Position numbers and translations under genes: made by a program. A model generated the notes under the pieces. It saw only the letters and a program-made list of their open reading frames with translations. It searched no databases and was not told the DNA's origin. Shown in pieces: positions 1-9,917 of a DNA stretch of 64,000 bases (position 1 is its first letter; each line of letters opens with the position of its first letter). The DNA comes from Acidobacteriota bacterium (GTDB lineage: Bacteria; Acidobacteriota; Terriglobia; Acidiferrales; UBA7541): NCBI GenBank assembly GCA_013289855.1, contig JABCZD010000004.1, forward strand, positions 464,045 to 528,044, read 5' to 3'.

Positions 1-2
1 CC

Positions 3-1109
3 GGCCGCGCGCCGCAGATTGAATCCAACGGCCAGTTGATTCAGCTGAAATTCAAAGGCCTCGAGAAACTCACTCCCTACGACACCAGCTACATCGCCAA
101 CGAACTGATGTCTGGTACCGAGCATTGCAAACGAAAGCTGGAAGTGGATGGCTCGGCGGATCTTTCTTACGGCATCGATGGCATCGGGCGCTTTCGCGTG
201 AACGTGTTTCGCCAGCGCGGCAGCATCGCCGTGGTCATGCGCGTAATTCCCGACAAAATTCCCAGCTTTGCGGAGCTGAAGCTGCCCAAGGTGCTCGAAG
301 AGTTCGTCAACCTGCGCAACGGTATCGTGCTGGTTACGGGACCTACGGGCTCCGGCAAATCGTCCACGCTCGCCGCCGTGCTGGACAAGATGAACGAAGA
401 GAAGGCGTATCACATCCTCACCATCGAGGATCCCATCGAGTTTTTGCATCGTCACAAGAAGGCCACCATTCATCAGCGAGAGCTGCATTCCGATACGCCG
501 ACATTCTCGCTGGCGTTGCGCGCGGCTTTGCGCCAGGCGCCAAAAGTAATCCTCGTCGGCGAAATGCGCGACCGCGAAACCATCGAAATCGCGCTGGAAG
601 CCGCGGAGACCGGCCACTTGGTAATGTCTACGTTGCACACCATCGACGCCTCCAAGACCGTCGAACGTATCGTCGGAACTTTTCCCCTAAGCGATCAGCA
701 GTCCATTCGTACCCGCCTCTCCAAGGCTTTCCGCTACGTCGTCTCGCAGCGTTTGCTGCCCAAGAGGGACGGCAGCGGGCGCGTCGCCGCCATCGAAGTC
801 TTGAAATCCACCATGCGCACCCGCGAATATGTTGAGAAGGGCGAGAGCGAAGGCAAAAGTTTGCTCGACGCCATGCGCGACGGCGAGAACGACGGCATGC
901 AGTACTTTGACTCGGAGATTCAAAAACTGATCCGCGCTGGTGTCGTGGACTTTGAAGTCGGCCTGACCTACTCCACGAACGCCGGAAACCTGCGCCTGGA
1001 ACTGGCTGATTTTCTCGACGGTCAGAAAAAATCTCCCATGGGACTCAGCTCCTCCGCCAACGCTCCGCAATCCGCCAAAGAAACCGAAGTAGAGATCGAG
1101 CGCTACTGA
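3..1109 (+). CDS. pilT: PilT/PilU-type twitching motility ATPase (5' end outside window)
   Basis: Hexameric secretion-superfamily ATPase that powers type IV pilus retraction at the inner membrane. The reading frame is open to the window edge, so the N-terminus is missing; the first TTG at 36 is not the true start. Visible motifs, counted from that TTG, are Walker A GPTGSGKS (about 102-109), the Asp box ITIEDPIEF, Walker B ILVGEMRD and the His box HLVMSTLHT. The C-terminal tail (GLTYSTNAGNLRLELADF) matches PilT/PilU rather than PilB, which is longer and has a Cys4 zinc motif. PilT and PilU cannot be separated with certainty here. The next gene is unrelated. Confidence 0.9.
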   Translation, partial: GRAPQIESNGQLIQLKFKGLEKLTPYDTSYIANELMSGTEHCKRKLEVDGSADLSYGIDGIGRFRVNVFRQRGSIAVVMRVIPDKIPSFAELKLPKVLEEFVNLRNGIVLVTGPTGSGKSSTLAAVLDKMNEEKAYHILTIEDPIEFLHRHKKATIHQRELHSDTPTFSLALRAALRQAPKVILVGEMRDRETIEIALEAAETGHLVMSTLHTIDASKTVERIVGTFPLSDQQSIRTRLSKAFRYVVSQRLLPKRDGSGRVAAIEVLKSTMRTREYVEKGESEGKSLLDAMRDGENDGMQYFDSEIQKLIRAGVVDFEVGLTYSTNAGNLRLELADFLDGQKKSPMGLSSSANAPQSAKETEVEIERY

Positions 1110-1215
1110 CCGCCATTTTCCTTGCCGTGCAGGTTTGGCCTGCCACGCCGTGCGGGTTAGAATCCTTGCTCACGTTCTCGCAATAATCTTGTCTTACTAA
1201 TCGAGGAGCGATCGG

Positions 1216-2772
1216 ATGATGACGATGCGTCGGCTGGTGGTATTGTGCGCGGTTTTATTTGCCCTGCAATTTCCGTTGTCATCTCGGGCCCAGGATAAAG
1301 ACGCTAAACCGGCCGATGCTACGCCGCCCGCCGCTGCCGCCACCCCGAAGGAAGAGTCTTCGGTTACCGATCACACCGTGCGCATCGCCGGTCAGACCAT
1401 CCCCTACAAAGCTACCGCGGCAACCATCCTGCTAAAAAACGAAAAAGACGAACCGACCGCGCTGATCTATTTCACGGCCTACACTCGCAGCGACGTGAAG
1501 GATTTGAGCCAGCGCCCCGTGGCGTTCATTTACAATGGCGGGCCCGGCTCCTCTTCCCTGTGGTTGCACATGGGCTCGTTTGGACCGAAACGCGTTGCCG
1601 TTTCCGACGCTGAAGCCACGCCGCCCGCTCCGTACAAGTTAAACGACAATCCGTATTGCCTGCTCGATAAAAGCGATCTGGTGTTCATCGATCCCGTGGG
1701 CACCGGCTTCAGCCACGCGGTTGGCAAGGCCCAGGATAAGGATTTTTGGGGCGTCGACGAAGACGTGAAATCGTTCGCGCAACTGATCGACGCGTACATC
1801 AGCCGCAATGATCGCTGGAACTCGCCGAAATTCTTGATCGGCGAAAGTTACGGCACTTTTCGCTCCGCCGCGCTCTCTAATTATTTGCAATCCAATAACG
1901 GAATGTATTTCAACGGCATTGTGCTGATTTCTTCGGTGCTGGACCTGGGCACTATCTCTTTCAATCCCGGCGAAGATATGCCGTACATTTTTTACCTGCC
2001 CAGCTACGCGGCGACCGCCTGGTATCACAAGACGCTCGCGGATCGCCCCGCGGAGCTCCTGCCATTCATCGAAGAGGCTCGCAAATTTGCCGTGTCTGAT
2101 TACGCCGCCGCACTAATGAAAGGCTCGCGTCTCACCTCCACTGAAAAAGCCGATATGGCCAAAAAGCTTTCGCGCTTTACTGGCTTGAGCGAAGACTATC
2201 TGCTCAAAGGCGACCTGCGCGTGGCCCTGCCGCAATTCCAGAAGGAATTGCAGCGCAGCCGCGGGCTAACCACCGGCCGCCTGGACGCGCGCTTTTCTGG
2301 ATATTCGTACGATCTGCTGGGGGAATACGCGGAATTTGATCCCCAGGACACCGCGATCTCTGGCCCATTTATCGCCGTTTTCAACAATTACATTCGCACC
2401 GAGCTCAAATTTGGCCAGGACAAGGTCTATCACTCCGCCGCGGACCACGCTTTTCAAAGCTGGAATTGGAAGCACAACGCCGGCGACAATTTCGGATTCC
2501 CGGGTTCGCCAAACGTCGAAGGCGATTTAATCCAGGCGCTGCTGACCAATCCGCACTTGAAAGTGGAAATTGAAAACGGCTACTACGATCTCGCGACGCC
2601 CTTTTTTGCCACGGAATATACCGTCGACCACTTGGGCCTTCCGGAAAAATTGCAGAAGAACATCACCCTGCAGTATTACAACGCCGGCCACATGATGTAC
2701 GTTCGCGAAGACGACCTCGCCAAACTCAAAGCCAACGTCGCCAATTTCATCGACGCCGCCGCAAAGCCCTGA
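1216..2772 (+). CDS. secreted S10-family serine carboxypeptidase
   Basis: Serine carboxypeptidase of the alpha/beta-hydrolase fold (MEROPS S10), 518 residues, exported. A signal peptide (MRRLVVLCAVLFALQFPLSSRAQ) is followed by a Pro/Ala-rich linker. The oxyanion segment FIYNGGPGSSS comes before the nucleophile motif GESYG (Ser211); the likely Asp is D458 in GYYDLATPF and the likely His is H492 in YNAGHMMY, so the triad looks complete. A GAGGAG Shine-Dalgarno sequence lies about 8 nt before the ATG; a second ATG two codons later is equally possible. Such enzymes are frequent in Acidobacteriota and probably scavenge peptides in the periplasm. No operon partner is visible. Confidence 0.9.
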   Translation: MMTMRRLVVLCAVLFALQFPLSSRAQDKDAKPADATPPAAAATPKEESSVTDHTVRIAGQTIPYKATAATILLKNEKDEPTALIYFTAYTRSDVKDLSQRPVAFIYNGGPGSSSLWLHMGSFGPKRVAVSDAEATPPAPYKLNDNPYCLLDKSDLVFIDPVGTGFSHAVGKAQDKDFWGVDEDVKSFAQLIDAYISRNDRWNSPKFLIGESYGTFRSAALSNYLQSNNGMYFNGIVLISSVLDLGTISFNPGEDMPYIFYLPSYAATAWYHKTLADRPAELLPFIEEARKFAVSDYAAALMKGSRLTSTEKADMAKKLSRFTGLSEDYLLKGDLRVALPQFQKELQRSRGLTTGRLDARFSGYSYDLLGEYAEFDPQDTAISGPFIAVFNNYIRTELKFGQDKVYHSAADHAFQSWNWKHNAGDNFGFPGSPNVEGDLIQALLTNPHLKVEIENGYYDLATPFFATEYTVDHLGLPEKLQKNITLQYYNAGHMMYVREDDLAKLKANVANFIDAAAKP

Positions 2773-2859
2773 CGAAAGTCAGGATCAGCTGCATCAGAAC
2801 GTTTCCGACAGCATGGGCATACTTTTGCGCGTATAATTCCGCGCAACGGAGGATACCGC

Positions 2860-3321
2860 ATGAAATTCTTGATAGTATTCGCTTTGCTTACCGTATCGCT
2901 GCTGGCCGCGGCGCGTCCGATGTCGCAAAATGCATTTACCCCAGACAAAATTCCCTACGGCCCCGCACCAGCATTTCTCAATCCGGGAGCCCAGTTAGCA
3001 GTACTCGAAGGAGATCCGGGCGCTTCGACCGGAGATTTCACCGTGCGGCTAAAGATGCCCGCTGGTTATCGTGTCGCTCCTCACTGGCATCCGTACCGCG
3101 AGAACGTCACCGTGATTTCTGGAAATTTTAAAGTCGGTATGGGAGACACTTTCGACGAAAGCAAGATGGCCACGTTCGGCGCGGGTAGCTTCGCCTTTCT
3201 CGATCCCAGCATGCACCACTACGCCATGGCCGACGGCCCCGTCGTTGTCCAAGTCCACGGCATGTCGCCCCTGCAGTTTAACTACGTCAACCCAGGCGAC
3301 GACCCCAGCAAGAAAAAGTAG
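2860..3321 (+). CDS. secreted cupin-domain protein
   Basis: Small single-domain cupin (153 residues) with an N-terminal signal peptide (MKFLIVFALLTVSLLAAA). The metal-binding first motif is visible as H75-x-H77-x3-E81 and a second-motif His pair occurs at H119/H120, so a bound metal is likely. Substrate is unknown; the family includes dioxygenases, isomerases and non-enzymatic sensors. A GGAGG ribosome binding site lies just upstream of the ATG. It follows the S10 peptidase by about 90 nt and may be cotranscribed with it. Confidence 0.8.
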   Translation: MKFLIVFALLTVSLLAAARPMSQNAFTPDKIPYGPAPAFLNPGAQLAVLEGDPGASTGDFTVRLKMPAGYRVAPHWHPYRENVTVISGNFKVGMGDTFDESKMATFGAGSFAFLDPSMHHYAMADGPVVVQVHGMSPLQFNYVNPGDDPSKKK

Positions 3322-3377
3322 CGCCAGTAGCTTGAGAAGCGCGTTGATCGGGCCAGTTCAGCAAAGGCCTACGGCTA

Positions 3378-3902
3378 TTACTTGGACCACGGCGGCACGA
3401 CGCCGGTCATCCGCGCGTACGCGATCAGTTGCCCCATGTGCTCGTTCGCGTGCACGATGATGCGGAGGTACATTCCGTCTACGGTCGCGTCGCGGCCTTC
3501 AATCTTGACCTTGCGCTCTAGATCCTTGGGTGTTTCCCCCGCGTGCGCCACGCGAACCGCTTCCAGCGACCTTTTCAGCCAGGCGATCACCTCCGGCTTG
3601 GAAGTGACCGTCTTATCCAGGTTCTCCGTCAAGTCCGCGGGCATCTTGGGGCCAGTAACGCTCAACAAATAAAAGTTCGCGTCGACGATGTGCATGTACA
3701 CTTCGCTCGTCGAGCGCACTCCCGGAGCCGGACGCCACGAATATTTCTCCGCAGGCGTCGCCTCCGCCAGCGCAATCAATTGCTGCGACACATGCTTCCA
3801 TTCCCCGTCGTACCCCTGCCAAATCCCCTCCGGATACTGCGCCGGCACCGCAGGCGCAGCTAAAAAAAGCAAAAACGAAAACATTTTCACAAGTCGACTC
3901 AT
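3378..3902 (-). CDS. exported DinB-family putative metal-dependent protein
   Basis: DinB/YfiT-like four-helix protein, 174 residues, with a signal peptide (LVKMFSFLLFLAAPAVPAQ), so it acts outside the cytoplasm, unlike the thiol-transferase members. Candidate metal ligands are H71 (YMHIVDANF), H151 and H155 (VHANEHMGQL), the usual three-His arrangement. Enzymatic role unknown. It ends a minus-strand group with the methyltransferase and glycosyltransferase upstream, 26 nt away from the former. Confidence 0.8.
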   Translation of the reverse strand: MSRLVKMFSFLLFLAAPAVPAQYPEGIWQGYDGEWKHVSQQLIALAEATPAEKYSWRPAPGVRSTSEVYMHIVDANFYLLSVTGPKMPADLTENLDKTVTSKPEVIAWLKRSLEAVRVAHAGETPKDLERKVKIEGRDATVDGMYLRIIVHANEHMGQLIAYARMTGVVPPWSK

Positions 3903-3928
3903 TTCGACATCCTTCGCACCCTAACAGC

Positions 3929-4585
3929 TCAGGACCTCTGCAGCAGGGCCACGAAATGCAACTTTCGGCCGACCAGTGCGCTAAACGGCGCAGGGTAGAG
4001 GCCAAGCTCCGTGGTAAACGTGGCGACCCTTAGTTCGCAAGCAGCAAAGTGCGCGTTCCACTGCGCGCGGCTCTGATAATTGTAAGTAAGCGTGACGCCG
4101 TGCGGCCGATTGCCAACCCAATCCATAAACCGCAACGTCGCATGATCGAAACCATTTTCGCTGAGATGATCCTTCAGCAACACGTTCCTCCGGCTGACTC
4201 GCGCAGCTTCCCGCAGCAGCACCGAAACATCGCGGGTGTGGTGCAGCACATCCACCAGCATGCAGACATCGAAAGACGCATCGGGAAACGGCAGCGTGCT
4301 TCCATCAAAGGGAAAACACTCGATGCGGCACCCCGGCCGCACCATCACTTCCACGCCTTTAATCGAAATGTCCGGCCGCAATTCCGCAATCAAGCCGGCA
4401 ATGGTCCCATCGCCGCACCCAATATCCAGCACCGAGGCCGCAGCAGGAATTTGCGCGGCCAGCGCCGCGGCCAGCACGCGCACTCGCCGCTGGTGCACCA
4501 ACGCCTGATGCCCATGCTTCACCGCGGAGAGCAGCAGCGAATCCTGCCCCGGCGCAATCTTTGGCGCTATTTTTTCCGCGTCCAT
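3929..4585 (-). CDS. class I SAM-dependent methyltransferase
   Basis: Methyltransf_11-type enzyme, 218 residues. SAM-binding motif I is VLDIGCGDGT (about residues 55-64), with the acidic motif II region GVEVMVRP and the motif LVDVLHHTRD further on. The acceptor is not deducible. It starts 29 nt after the end of the upstream GT2 gene on the same strand, which suggests a coupled role in modifying a lipid-linked or surface sugar (inference). Confidence 0.8.
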   Translation of the reverse strand: MDAEKIAPKIAPGQDSLLLSAVKHGHQALVHQRRVRVLAAALAAQIPAAASVLDIGCGDGTIAGLIAELRPDISIKGVEVMVRPGCRIECFPFDGSTLPFPDASFDVCMLVDVLHHTRDVSVLLREAARVSRRNVLLKDHLSENGFDHATLRFMDWVGNRPHGVTLTYNYQSRAQWNAHFAACELRVATFTTELGLYPAPFSALVGRKLHFVALLQRS

Positions 4586-4614
4586 CTATTTGCGCCTTTT
4601 TACTTGCGCCCTTC

Positions 4615-5850
4615 TTACTTACGCTCGTAGTCGCCGATAAACGTCCCACGACTGATGCCCAGCATGCTCAAAAAGAACGAACCAAAAATCACCTGCACGC
4701 CAAGGAACAGCCACATGGCCCAAAACAGAATCTGCCGCTCTTGATGCAACGGCCCGAAACCGCTCGCCGCCCACGACCAGGTGATCCACGCGCAACCGCC
4801 AAGGCCGCACAAAAACAGTCCCGCGCCCAGCGCCAATCCGGATTCCAGCGTCACGCTGCGCAACACGCGCTTCAGCGAAACCCCGCCGTGATCAAAACGT
4901 TCCGCATAACTGAAAACTTTGGCGAACGCTCCAATGGAAAGAATCTGCGCCCCCAGCAGCGTGAAGAACACGCCAAAAATCATCGTATGAATATCCAGCG
5001 TAACGCGCCCCACGTGGCGTGCACCGGGCAATAACCAGAAAACCAGGGACAGTCCCACGATCCCCAGCGCCGCTCCAGGCAAAAAAAACAGCCAGTTCGG
5101 CGCGTACATCAGCATGAACCGTAAACTCCGCCACCCATCGCGAAAACTCCGCAGATGCGGCGCGCGCCCGCGTTTATCTGGCCACAAAATAATGGGAATT
5201 TCCGCGATCCGCGCCTGCATCTGCGCCGCCTTGATCACCATTTCCAACGCAAACTCCATGCCGGTACTCCGCACATCCAGCCGCTGGGCCAACTCCCGTG
5301 TGAATCCGCGCATACCGCAATACACATCACCGACTCCAGAATGAAAAAAAGTATTCAGCAGCGTGGTGAGCCCCGGATTGCCGAAGTATCTGTGTAACGG
5401 TGGCATGGCCCCGGGTTTTATTTCTCCCAGGAAGCGGTTGCCCATCACCAGGTCGAAGCCTTCGCGAAGTTTGCTGACAAAATTCGGCACCTCGCTGAAA
5501 TCGTAGCTGTCGTCCGCATCGCCCATGACGATGAACTCACCGTGCGCTGCGGCGATTCCCGCGCGCAACGCCGCGCCGTACCCGCGCTCACTCACCGTCA
5601 CAACGCGCGCGCCATGAACTTCGGCTATCCCCACCGAGCCGTCCGTCGAGCCATTGTCCGCCACCAGCACTTCGCCACGCAGTCCCGCCCCGCGAAACGC
5701 CGCCAGCGCCTTATCAATACAAAACGCCAGCGAATTCGCTTCGTTCAGCCACGGAATCACAACAGAAACATCCAGCGCTAAAGCCGAATCCAGCGGCACC
5801 ACTTCGTGCCTTCCTTCAGTCGTAGTAGTAGACATGCCGTCAAACATCAT
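4615..5850 (-). CDS. family 2 glycosyltransferase with C-terminal membrane segments (DPM1-like)
   Basis: Inner-membrane GT-A glycosyltransferase resembling dolichyl/polyprenyl-phosphate sugar synthases. The GT2 domain opens with VSVVIPWLNEANSL and carries the GDADDSYDF metal-binding DXD-type motif. After the catalytic domain come about four hydrophobic segments (starting near APNWLFFLPGAALGIVGLSL). The open frame extends to a TTG at 5904, but the adjacent ATGs at 5850 and 5847 have an AGGCGG ribosome-binding-like sequence just upstream, so I start here. It is divergent from the polytopic glycosyltransferase-like gene at 5958. Confidence 0.85.
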   Translation of the reverse strand: MMFDGMSTTTTEGRHEVVPLDSALALDVSVVIPWLNEANSLAFCIDKALAAFRGAGLRGEVLVADNGSTDGSVGIAEVHGARVVTVSERGYGAALRAGIAAAHGEFIVMGDADDSYDFSEVPNFVSKLREGFDLVMGNRFLGEIKPGAMPPLHRYFGNPGLTTLLNTFFHSGVGDVYCGMRGFTRELAQRLDVRSTGMEFALEMVIKAAQMQARIAEIPIILWPDKRGRAPHLRSFRDGWRSLRFMLMYAPNWLFFLPGAALGIVGLSLVFWLLPGARHVGRVTLDIHTMIFGVFFTLLGAQILSIGAFAKVFSYAERFDHGGVSLKRVLRSVTLESGLALGAGLFLCGLGGCAWITWSWAASGFGPLHQERQILFWAMWLFLGVQVIFGSFFLSMLGISRGTFIGDYERK

Positions 5851-5957
5851 ATCCCGCCTTTTGTGAAACGCCACGCCAGCGACTACAATGCTGCTATCGC
5901 ACAAACATCAGCACCACGACCGAAGCGCAAAAAAGTTCTCCGGAGAATCCGCGAACC

Positions 5958-7676
5958 TTGCCCAGTTCACTCGTCGACTTCTTCACTCCCGATACTTGGC
6001 AAAATATTTTATTGTGCGCGGTGCTCGCCGCCTGCGTCGTGCTCGCCCTTCCCCGTCATGGCCTAGCCGAAAAGTTTGTCCGTACCCTAGAGCGCATACT
6101 TTCCACGTTCGCGCAGCGTAGAGCCGCAGCCATCGTCACCATTTTTTTTGCCGTGCTGGCAGTGCGTCTCGCCGTACTGCACTTTCTGCCCGTCCCCTAC
6201 CCCGGAATTCACGATGAATTCAGCTACCTGCTGCTCGGTGACACTTTCGCCCACGGCCGCCTAACCAACCCCGCGCATCCCATGTGGCGCAGCTTCGAAA
6301 CCTTTCACGTTAACTGGCTGCCCACCTACTCTTCGATTTATCCCCCGGCGCAAGGCGTGGTGCTGGCCGTCGGCCAACTTCTGGGGAACCCCTGGTTCGG
6401 CGTGCTCGTCAGTAACGCTGCAATGTGCGCCGCAATTTTATGGATGTTGCAAGGTTGGATGCCCGCTCGCTGGGCGTTGCTCGGCGCCGTTCTTGCCGCC
6501 CTCAAACTCGGCGTCGCCAGCTACTGGATGAACAGCTACTGGGGCGGCGCGGTAAGTGCCATCGGCGGTGCGCTGGTGCTCGGAGCCTTGCCGCGTATTC
6601 GAAAGTATGGTCGTCCACGCGACGCCCTGCTTCTGGCCCTCGGCGTCGCAATCCTCGCAAACAGCCGTCCCTACGAAGGTTTGCTGGTGTGTTTGCCCGT
6701 CACGGTCTGGCTGATCTGGTGGCTCCTGCGCGGGCCATCGTTGAAAATCTCGTCGCCACCGCCTCGCGTCGCGCGCCTGCGCCGCGTCTTCGCTCCCATT
6801 GCCGTCGTCCTCGTTCTCACCGCCGCCTTCATGGCGTTCTACAATTCGCGCGTCACGGGCCACACCTTGCTCTTTCCCTACACTCTGAATTTGCGCACCT
6901 ACGTCACTTCCCCGGTTTTTCTCTGGCAGCACGCCAAGCCTGCGTTGCACTACAACAATCAGCAATTCGAAGATTTTTACAACGATTGGGAACGCAACAA
7001 TTACCAAAATTCCTCCGCCGATGTCCACGCGGTGTCACTCGAAAAATGGCAGCGCCTCCGGTCCGTATTCCTTTGGCCCGCCGCTGCTGTGCTGTTGCCC
7101 GGCTTTATCTTCGTCTTCCGGGACAAACGCGTGCGCTTCTTGCTCGCCGTTTTTCTCATCGCCACCCCGGGCATATTCGCGGTCGTATGGTCCAATCCCC
7201 ATTACGCTGCGCCACTCACCTGCGTGATCTTCGCCCTGCTGGTGCAATCGACGCGCCACCTGCGCGCATGGCAACCCTTCGGCCGCCCTATCGGACCCGC
7301 ACTCTCCCGCGCCATACTGGTCCTGCTCGTATTGCAAACCGCCGGCGACACGCTCACGCGCAAATGCGACGAGCTCAGCTGGACCTGCGGCGGCGATTCC
7401 AGTCGCGCGGCCATCGCGAAGCGCCTCGCCGCGCTTCCCGGCAAGCACCTGATCATCGTGCGCTACGAACCCGATCACAACATCCACGATGAGTGGGTCT
7501 TCAACGGCGCCGAAATCGACTCCGCAAAAATCCTCTGGGCCCGCGAACTCGATCCGCAACAAAACGCCGCCCTGCTTGCATATTTCAAGGACCGCACCAT
7601 CTGGCTCGTCGAGCCCGACGCCGACAATGAGGAACTATTGCCCTACTCCCCAGCGCCATCCGGGTCCGCGCCATGA
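5958..7676 (+). CDS. polytopic membrane glycosyltransferase-like protein (GT-C fold)
   Basis: About 572 residues with many hydrophobic helices and an early periplasmic loop carrying acidic PGIHDEFSYLLLGD, the position where GT-C enzymes (ArnT/PMT/RgtB type) keep catalytic acids. A polyprenyl-linked sugar donor is therefore likely but unproven. The start is a TTG; no ATG or GTG occurs before the first helix. The stop overlaps the start of the next gene by 4 nt (ATGA), so the two are translationally coupled. Confidence 0.7.
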   Translation: MPSSLVDFFTPDTWQNILLCAVLAACVVLALPRHGLAEKFVRTLERILSTFAQRRAAAIVTIFFAVLAVRLAVLHFLPVPYPGIHDEFSYLLLGDTFAHGRLTNPAHPMWRSFETFHVNWLPTYSSIYPPAQGVVLAVGQLLGNPWFGVLVSNAAMCAAILWMLQGWMPARWALLGAVLAALKLGVASYWMNSYWGGAVSAIGGALVLGALPRIRKYGRPRDALLLALGVAILANSRPYEGLLVCLPVTVWLIWWLLRGPSLKISSPPPRVARLRRVFAPIAVVLVLTAAFMAFYNSRVTGHTLLFPYTLNLRTYVTSPVFLWQHAKPALHYNNQQFEDFYNDWERNNYQNSSADVHAVSLEKWQRLRSVFLWPAAAVLLPGFIFVFRDKRVRFLLAVFLIATPGIFAVVWSNPHYAAPLTCVIFALLVQSTRHLRAWQPFGRPIGPALSRAILVLLVLQTAGDTLTRKCDELSWTCGGDSSRAAIAKRLAALPGKHLIIVRYEPDHNIHDEWVFNGAEIDSAKILWARELDPQQNAALLAYFKDRTIWLVEPDADNEELLPYSPAPSGSAP

Positions 7677-8365
7677 ATTTTCCTGTGCCAAACAATTCCT
7701 CGTTAAATAACCTTCCGCCGACGACTGATCCCTGGGAAGCCGCCTATGCGCGCTTTGAAACTCCCGCGCAAGAAATTCACAAATTTACTTCCCGCCTCAA
7801 AGAATTCGGCGCGCCCGCCTGGCCCAAAGATTCCGCCATCGTCGAACTCTTCTGCGGCCGCGGCAACGGCCTGCACGCCCTGCAGCAACTGGGCTTCACT
7901 CGTATTCAAGGCGTCGATCTTTCTCCGCGCCTGCTCGCGCAATATACCGGCGCCGCAAAATGCATCGTAGCCGACTGCCGCAGCTTGCCCTTTGCCGATC
8001 ACTCCAAGGACATCATCATCGTGCAGGGTGGCCTGCATCATCTGTCAGAACTGCCCGCCGACCTCGATCAAACTTTCTCGGAAATCCGCCGCGTCCTCAA
8101 CAAAAACGGCTGCGTCATGTTCGTCGAGCCGTGGTCCACGCCATTTCTCATTCTCGTCCACGCCATTTGTGAAAATCCTCTCGCGCGCAAATTTTCCGTC
8201 AAGCTCGACGCTCTCGCCACCATGATTCACTACGAGCGCCGCACCTATGAGCAATGGCTCACACAACCGCAACTGGTCCTCGGCCTCGCCGAAAAACATT
8301 TCATCCCGCTCCAGCAGTCTTTCCGTTGGGGCAAGTGGCGTTTTCTCGGCACCCCTCGCCCCTGA
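7673..8365 (+). CDS. class I SAM-dependent methyltransferase
   Basis: Methyltransf_11-like, 230 residues. Motif I is IVELFCGRGNGLHAL, motif II the acidic QGVDLSPRLL, and post-motif II VQGGLHHLSEL. The 4-nt overlap with the GT-C-like gene upstream argues for coupled translation and a shared pathway, probably sugar or lipid-carrier methylation. The acceptor is unknown. Confidence 0.8.
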   Translation: MNFPVPNNSSLNNLPPTTDPWEAAYARFETPAQEIHKFTSRLKEFGAPAWPKDSAIVELFCGRGNGLHALQQLGFTRIQGVDLSPRLLAQYTGAAKCIVADCRSLPFADHSKDIIIVQGGLHHLSELPADLDQTFSEIRRVLNKNGCVMFVEPWSTPFLILVHAICENPLARKFSVKLDALATMIHYERRTYEQWLTQPQLVLGLAEKHFIPLQQSFRWGKWRFLGTPRP

Positions 8366-8377
8366 CCGACAACGCCT

Positions 8378-8404
8378 TTGTAGTGGCACAGCATGCTGCG
8401 CGCT
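8378..8404 (-). repeat. REP-like palindrome, CAGCATGCTG stem
   Basis: Core CAGCATGCTG palindrome with the flank GTAGTGG (CCACTAC read on the minus strand). It shares its core and flank with the elements at 27029 and 33724. It lies between a methyltransferase and a permease. Confidence 0.65.
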
Positions 8405-8528
8405 TTTCCCTGCCAGACCTCAGCATGACGCGGTTTTCTTTTCCCCCACCGCAACCCCAATTCCAGCTTGCTTTTCCCTCCTTCCCAGCTACTATGGCCT
8501 ACTCCGGACGCGCCTCCGGCACACAACC

Positions 8529-9917
8529 TTGAACCCCTCCTCCGACGCAGCTCTTCCTGCCCCTCTGGCCGCCAAGCTCCGCGCCGGAAAACTCCTGCAA
8601 GTCTTGGGCGTCTGGTTCGGCATCGCCGCCGCCATCGGCAACAGCATCGCCGCCGGCATCATTCGCACCCCGGGAGACATCGCGAAGCTCCTCCCCAATC
8701 CCTGGCTCTTCCTCGCCGTCTGGGTTTTAGGCGGCGGCTACGCCCTGCTGGGCGCCTCTTCCATGGCTGAACTCGGCGCCGCCATCCCGCGCAGCGGCGG
8801 TCAATACAATTTTGCCCGGCGCGCCATCGGCGAATACGCCGGCTTCATCGTCGGCTGGAGCGACTGGCTCTCCACCGCCGGCACCAACGCCGTCGTCGGC
8901 ATCGTCATCGGTGAATACAGCGTCGCCCTATTCGCGCCGCTCGCCGGACACGAGCGGTTAGTAAAAATGATCGCTGTCGGCGTCTTGCTTTTTTTCTTTA
9001 CGTTGCAATGGGGTGGCGTGAAGCGCGGCAAAAGCGCACAACTGCTCACTGCGGTCCTGAAAACCGGGGCCTTCCTGATTCTCGTTCTCGCGTGCTTTGT
9101 ATTCGGTGGTCCGTCGCATCACGCCGCGTACCAGCAAGCCGCGAACACCAGCGCTTTCCATGGAGGCTGGCTGCTCGCCGTCGCCATCGTCCTCGGCATG
9201 CAATCCGTGATTTTCACCGTCGATGGCTGGGACGGCGTGATCTACTTCGGCGAAGAGGTCAAAGATCCGGGCCGCGACGTGCCTCGCGCCATCTTTGGCA
9301 GCGTCATCTCCATTATGGGCATCTATCTACTACTCAACGCCGCCCTCTTGTACGTCCTGCCCATGAACAAAATCTCCGGAGATATTTTCCCCTTGGGCGC
9401 CGCAGCCAACGCCGTCTTCGGCCGTTACGGCGATGTGGTCATTCGCTCCATCATGATCGTTTCCATGCTCAGCTGCATTAACGCCTGTCAAATGTTTTGC
9501 ACGCGCATTCTCTACGCCATGAGCGTCGACGGCCTTTTCTTCAAGCGCGCCTCGCGGGTCAACAAAGGCGGCACGCCCGTCATCGCCCTGCTGCTGAGCA
9601 CCATCGTCGGCATCATCTTCGTGCTTGGCTCCTTCGAGCGTGTAATCGCCATGCTCTCGTTCTTCTTCGTGGCCAACTACACCCTCTCCTACGCCTCGCT
9701 CTTCATTCTGCGCAAACGCGAACCATCCATGCCCCGCCCCTACCGCGCCTGGGGCTACCCCTACACCACCGCCGCCGCGCTAATCGCCTCCGCCATCTTC
9801 TTAATCGGTTCCCTCGCCACCGACCGCGACAACGCTCCGCTAGCGTTAGGAATGTTGCTCGCAAGCTACCCAATTTTCTGGATTATGAAACAGGTCGCAA
9901 ATCGTGCGACGTTGTAG
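8529..9917 (+). CDS. APC-superfamily amino acid permease
   Basis: Amino acid/polyamine transporter of the APC superfamily, 462 residues with about 12 hydrophobic helices. The first helix contains the unwound GIAAAIGNSIAAGIIRTPG segment typical of the substrate site. The frame stays open 90 codons upstream, but that part is Ser/Pro/Arg-rich, overlaps the preceding methyltransferase and lacks homologous character, so I start at TTG 8529. The stop codon TAG is formed by the GTAGTGG flank of the palindromic element at 9914. Substrate is not deducible. Confidence 0.8.
   Translation: MNPSSDAALPAPLAAKLRAGKLLQVLGVWFGIAAAIGNSIAAGIIRTPGDIAKLLPNPWLFLAVWVLGGGYALLGASSMAELGAAIPRSGGQYNFARRAIGEYAGFIVGWSDWLSTAGTNAVVGIVIGEYSVALFAPLAGHERLVKMIAVGVLLFFFTLQWGGVKRGKSAQLLTAVLKTGAFLILVLACFVFGGPSHHAAYQQAANTSAFHGGWLLAVAIVLGMQSVIFTVDGWDGVIYFGEEVKDPGRDVPRAIFGSVISIMGIYLLLNAALLYVLPMNKISGDIFPLGAAANAVFGRYGDVVIRSIMIVSMLSCINACQMFCTRILYAMSVDGLFFKRASRVNKGGTPVIALLLSTIVGIIFVLGSFERVIAMLSFFFVANYTLSYASLFILRKREPSMPRPYRAWGYPYTTAAALIASAIFLIGSLATDRDNAPLALGMLLASYPIFWIMKQVANRATL

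Noticed and set aside
8247..8528. N-terminal extension of the APC permease
   Set aside because: Overlaps the methyltransferase, is Ser/Pro/Arg-rich and precedes the normal first transmembrane region of the family.
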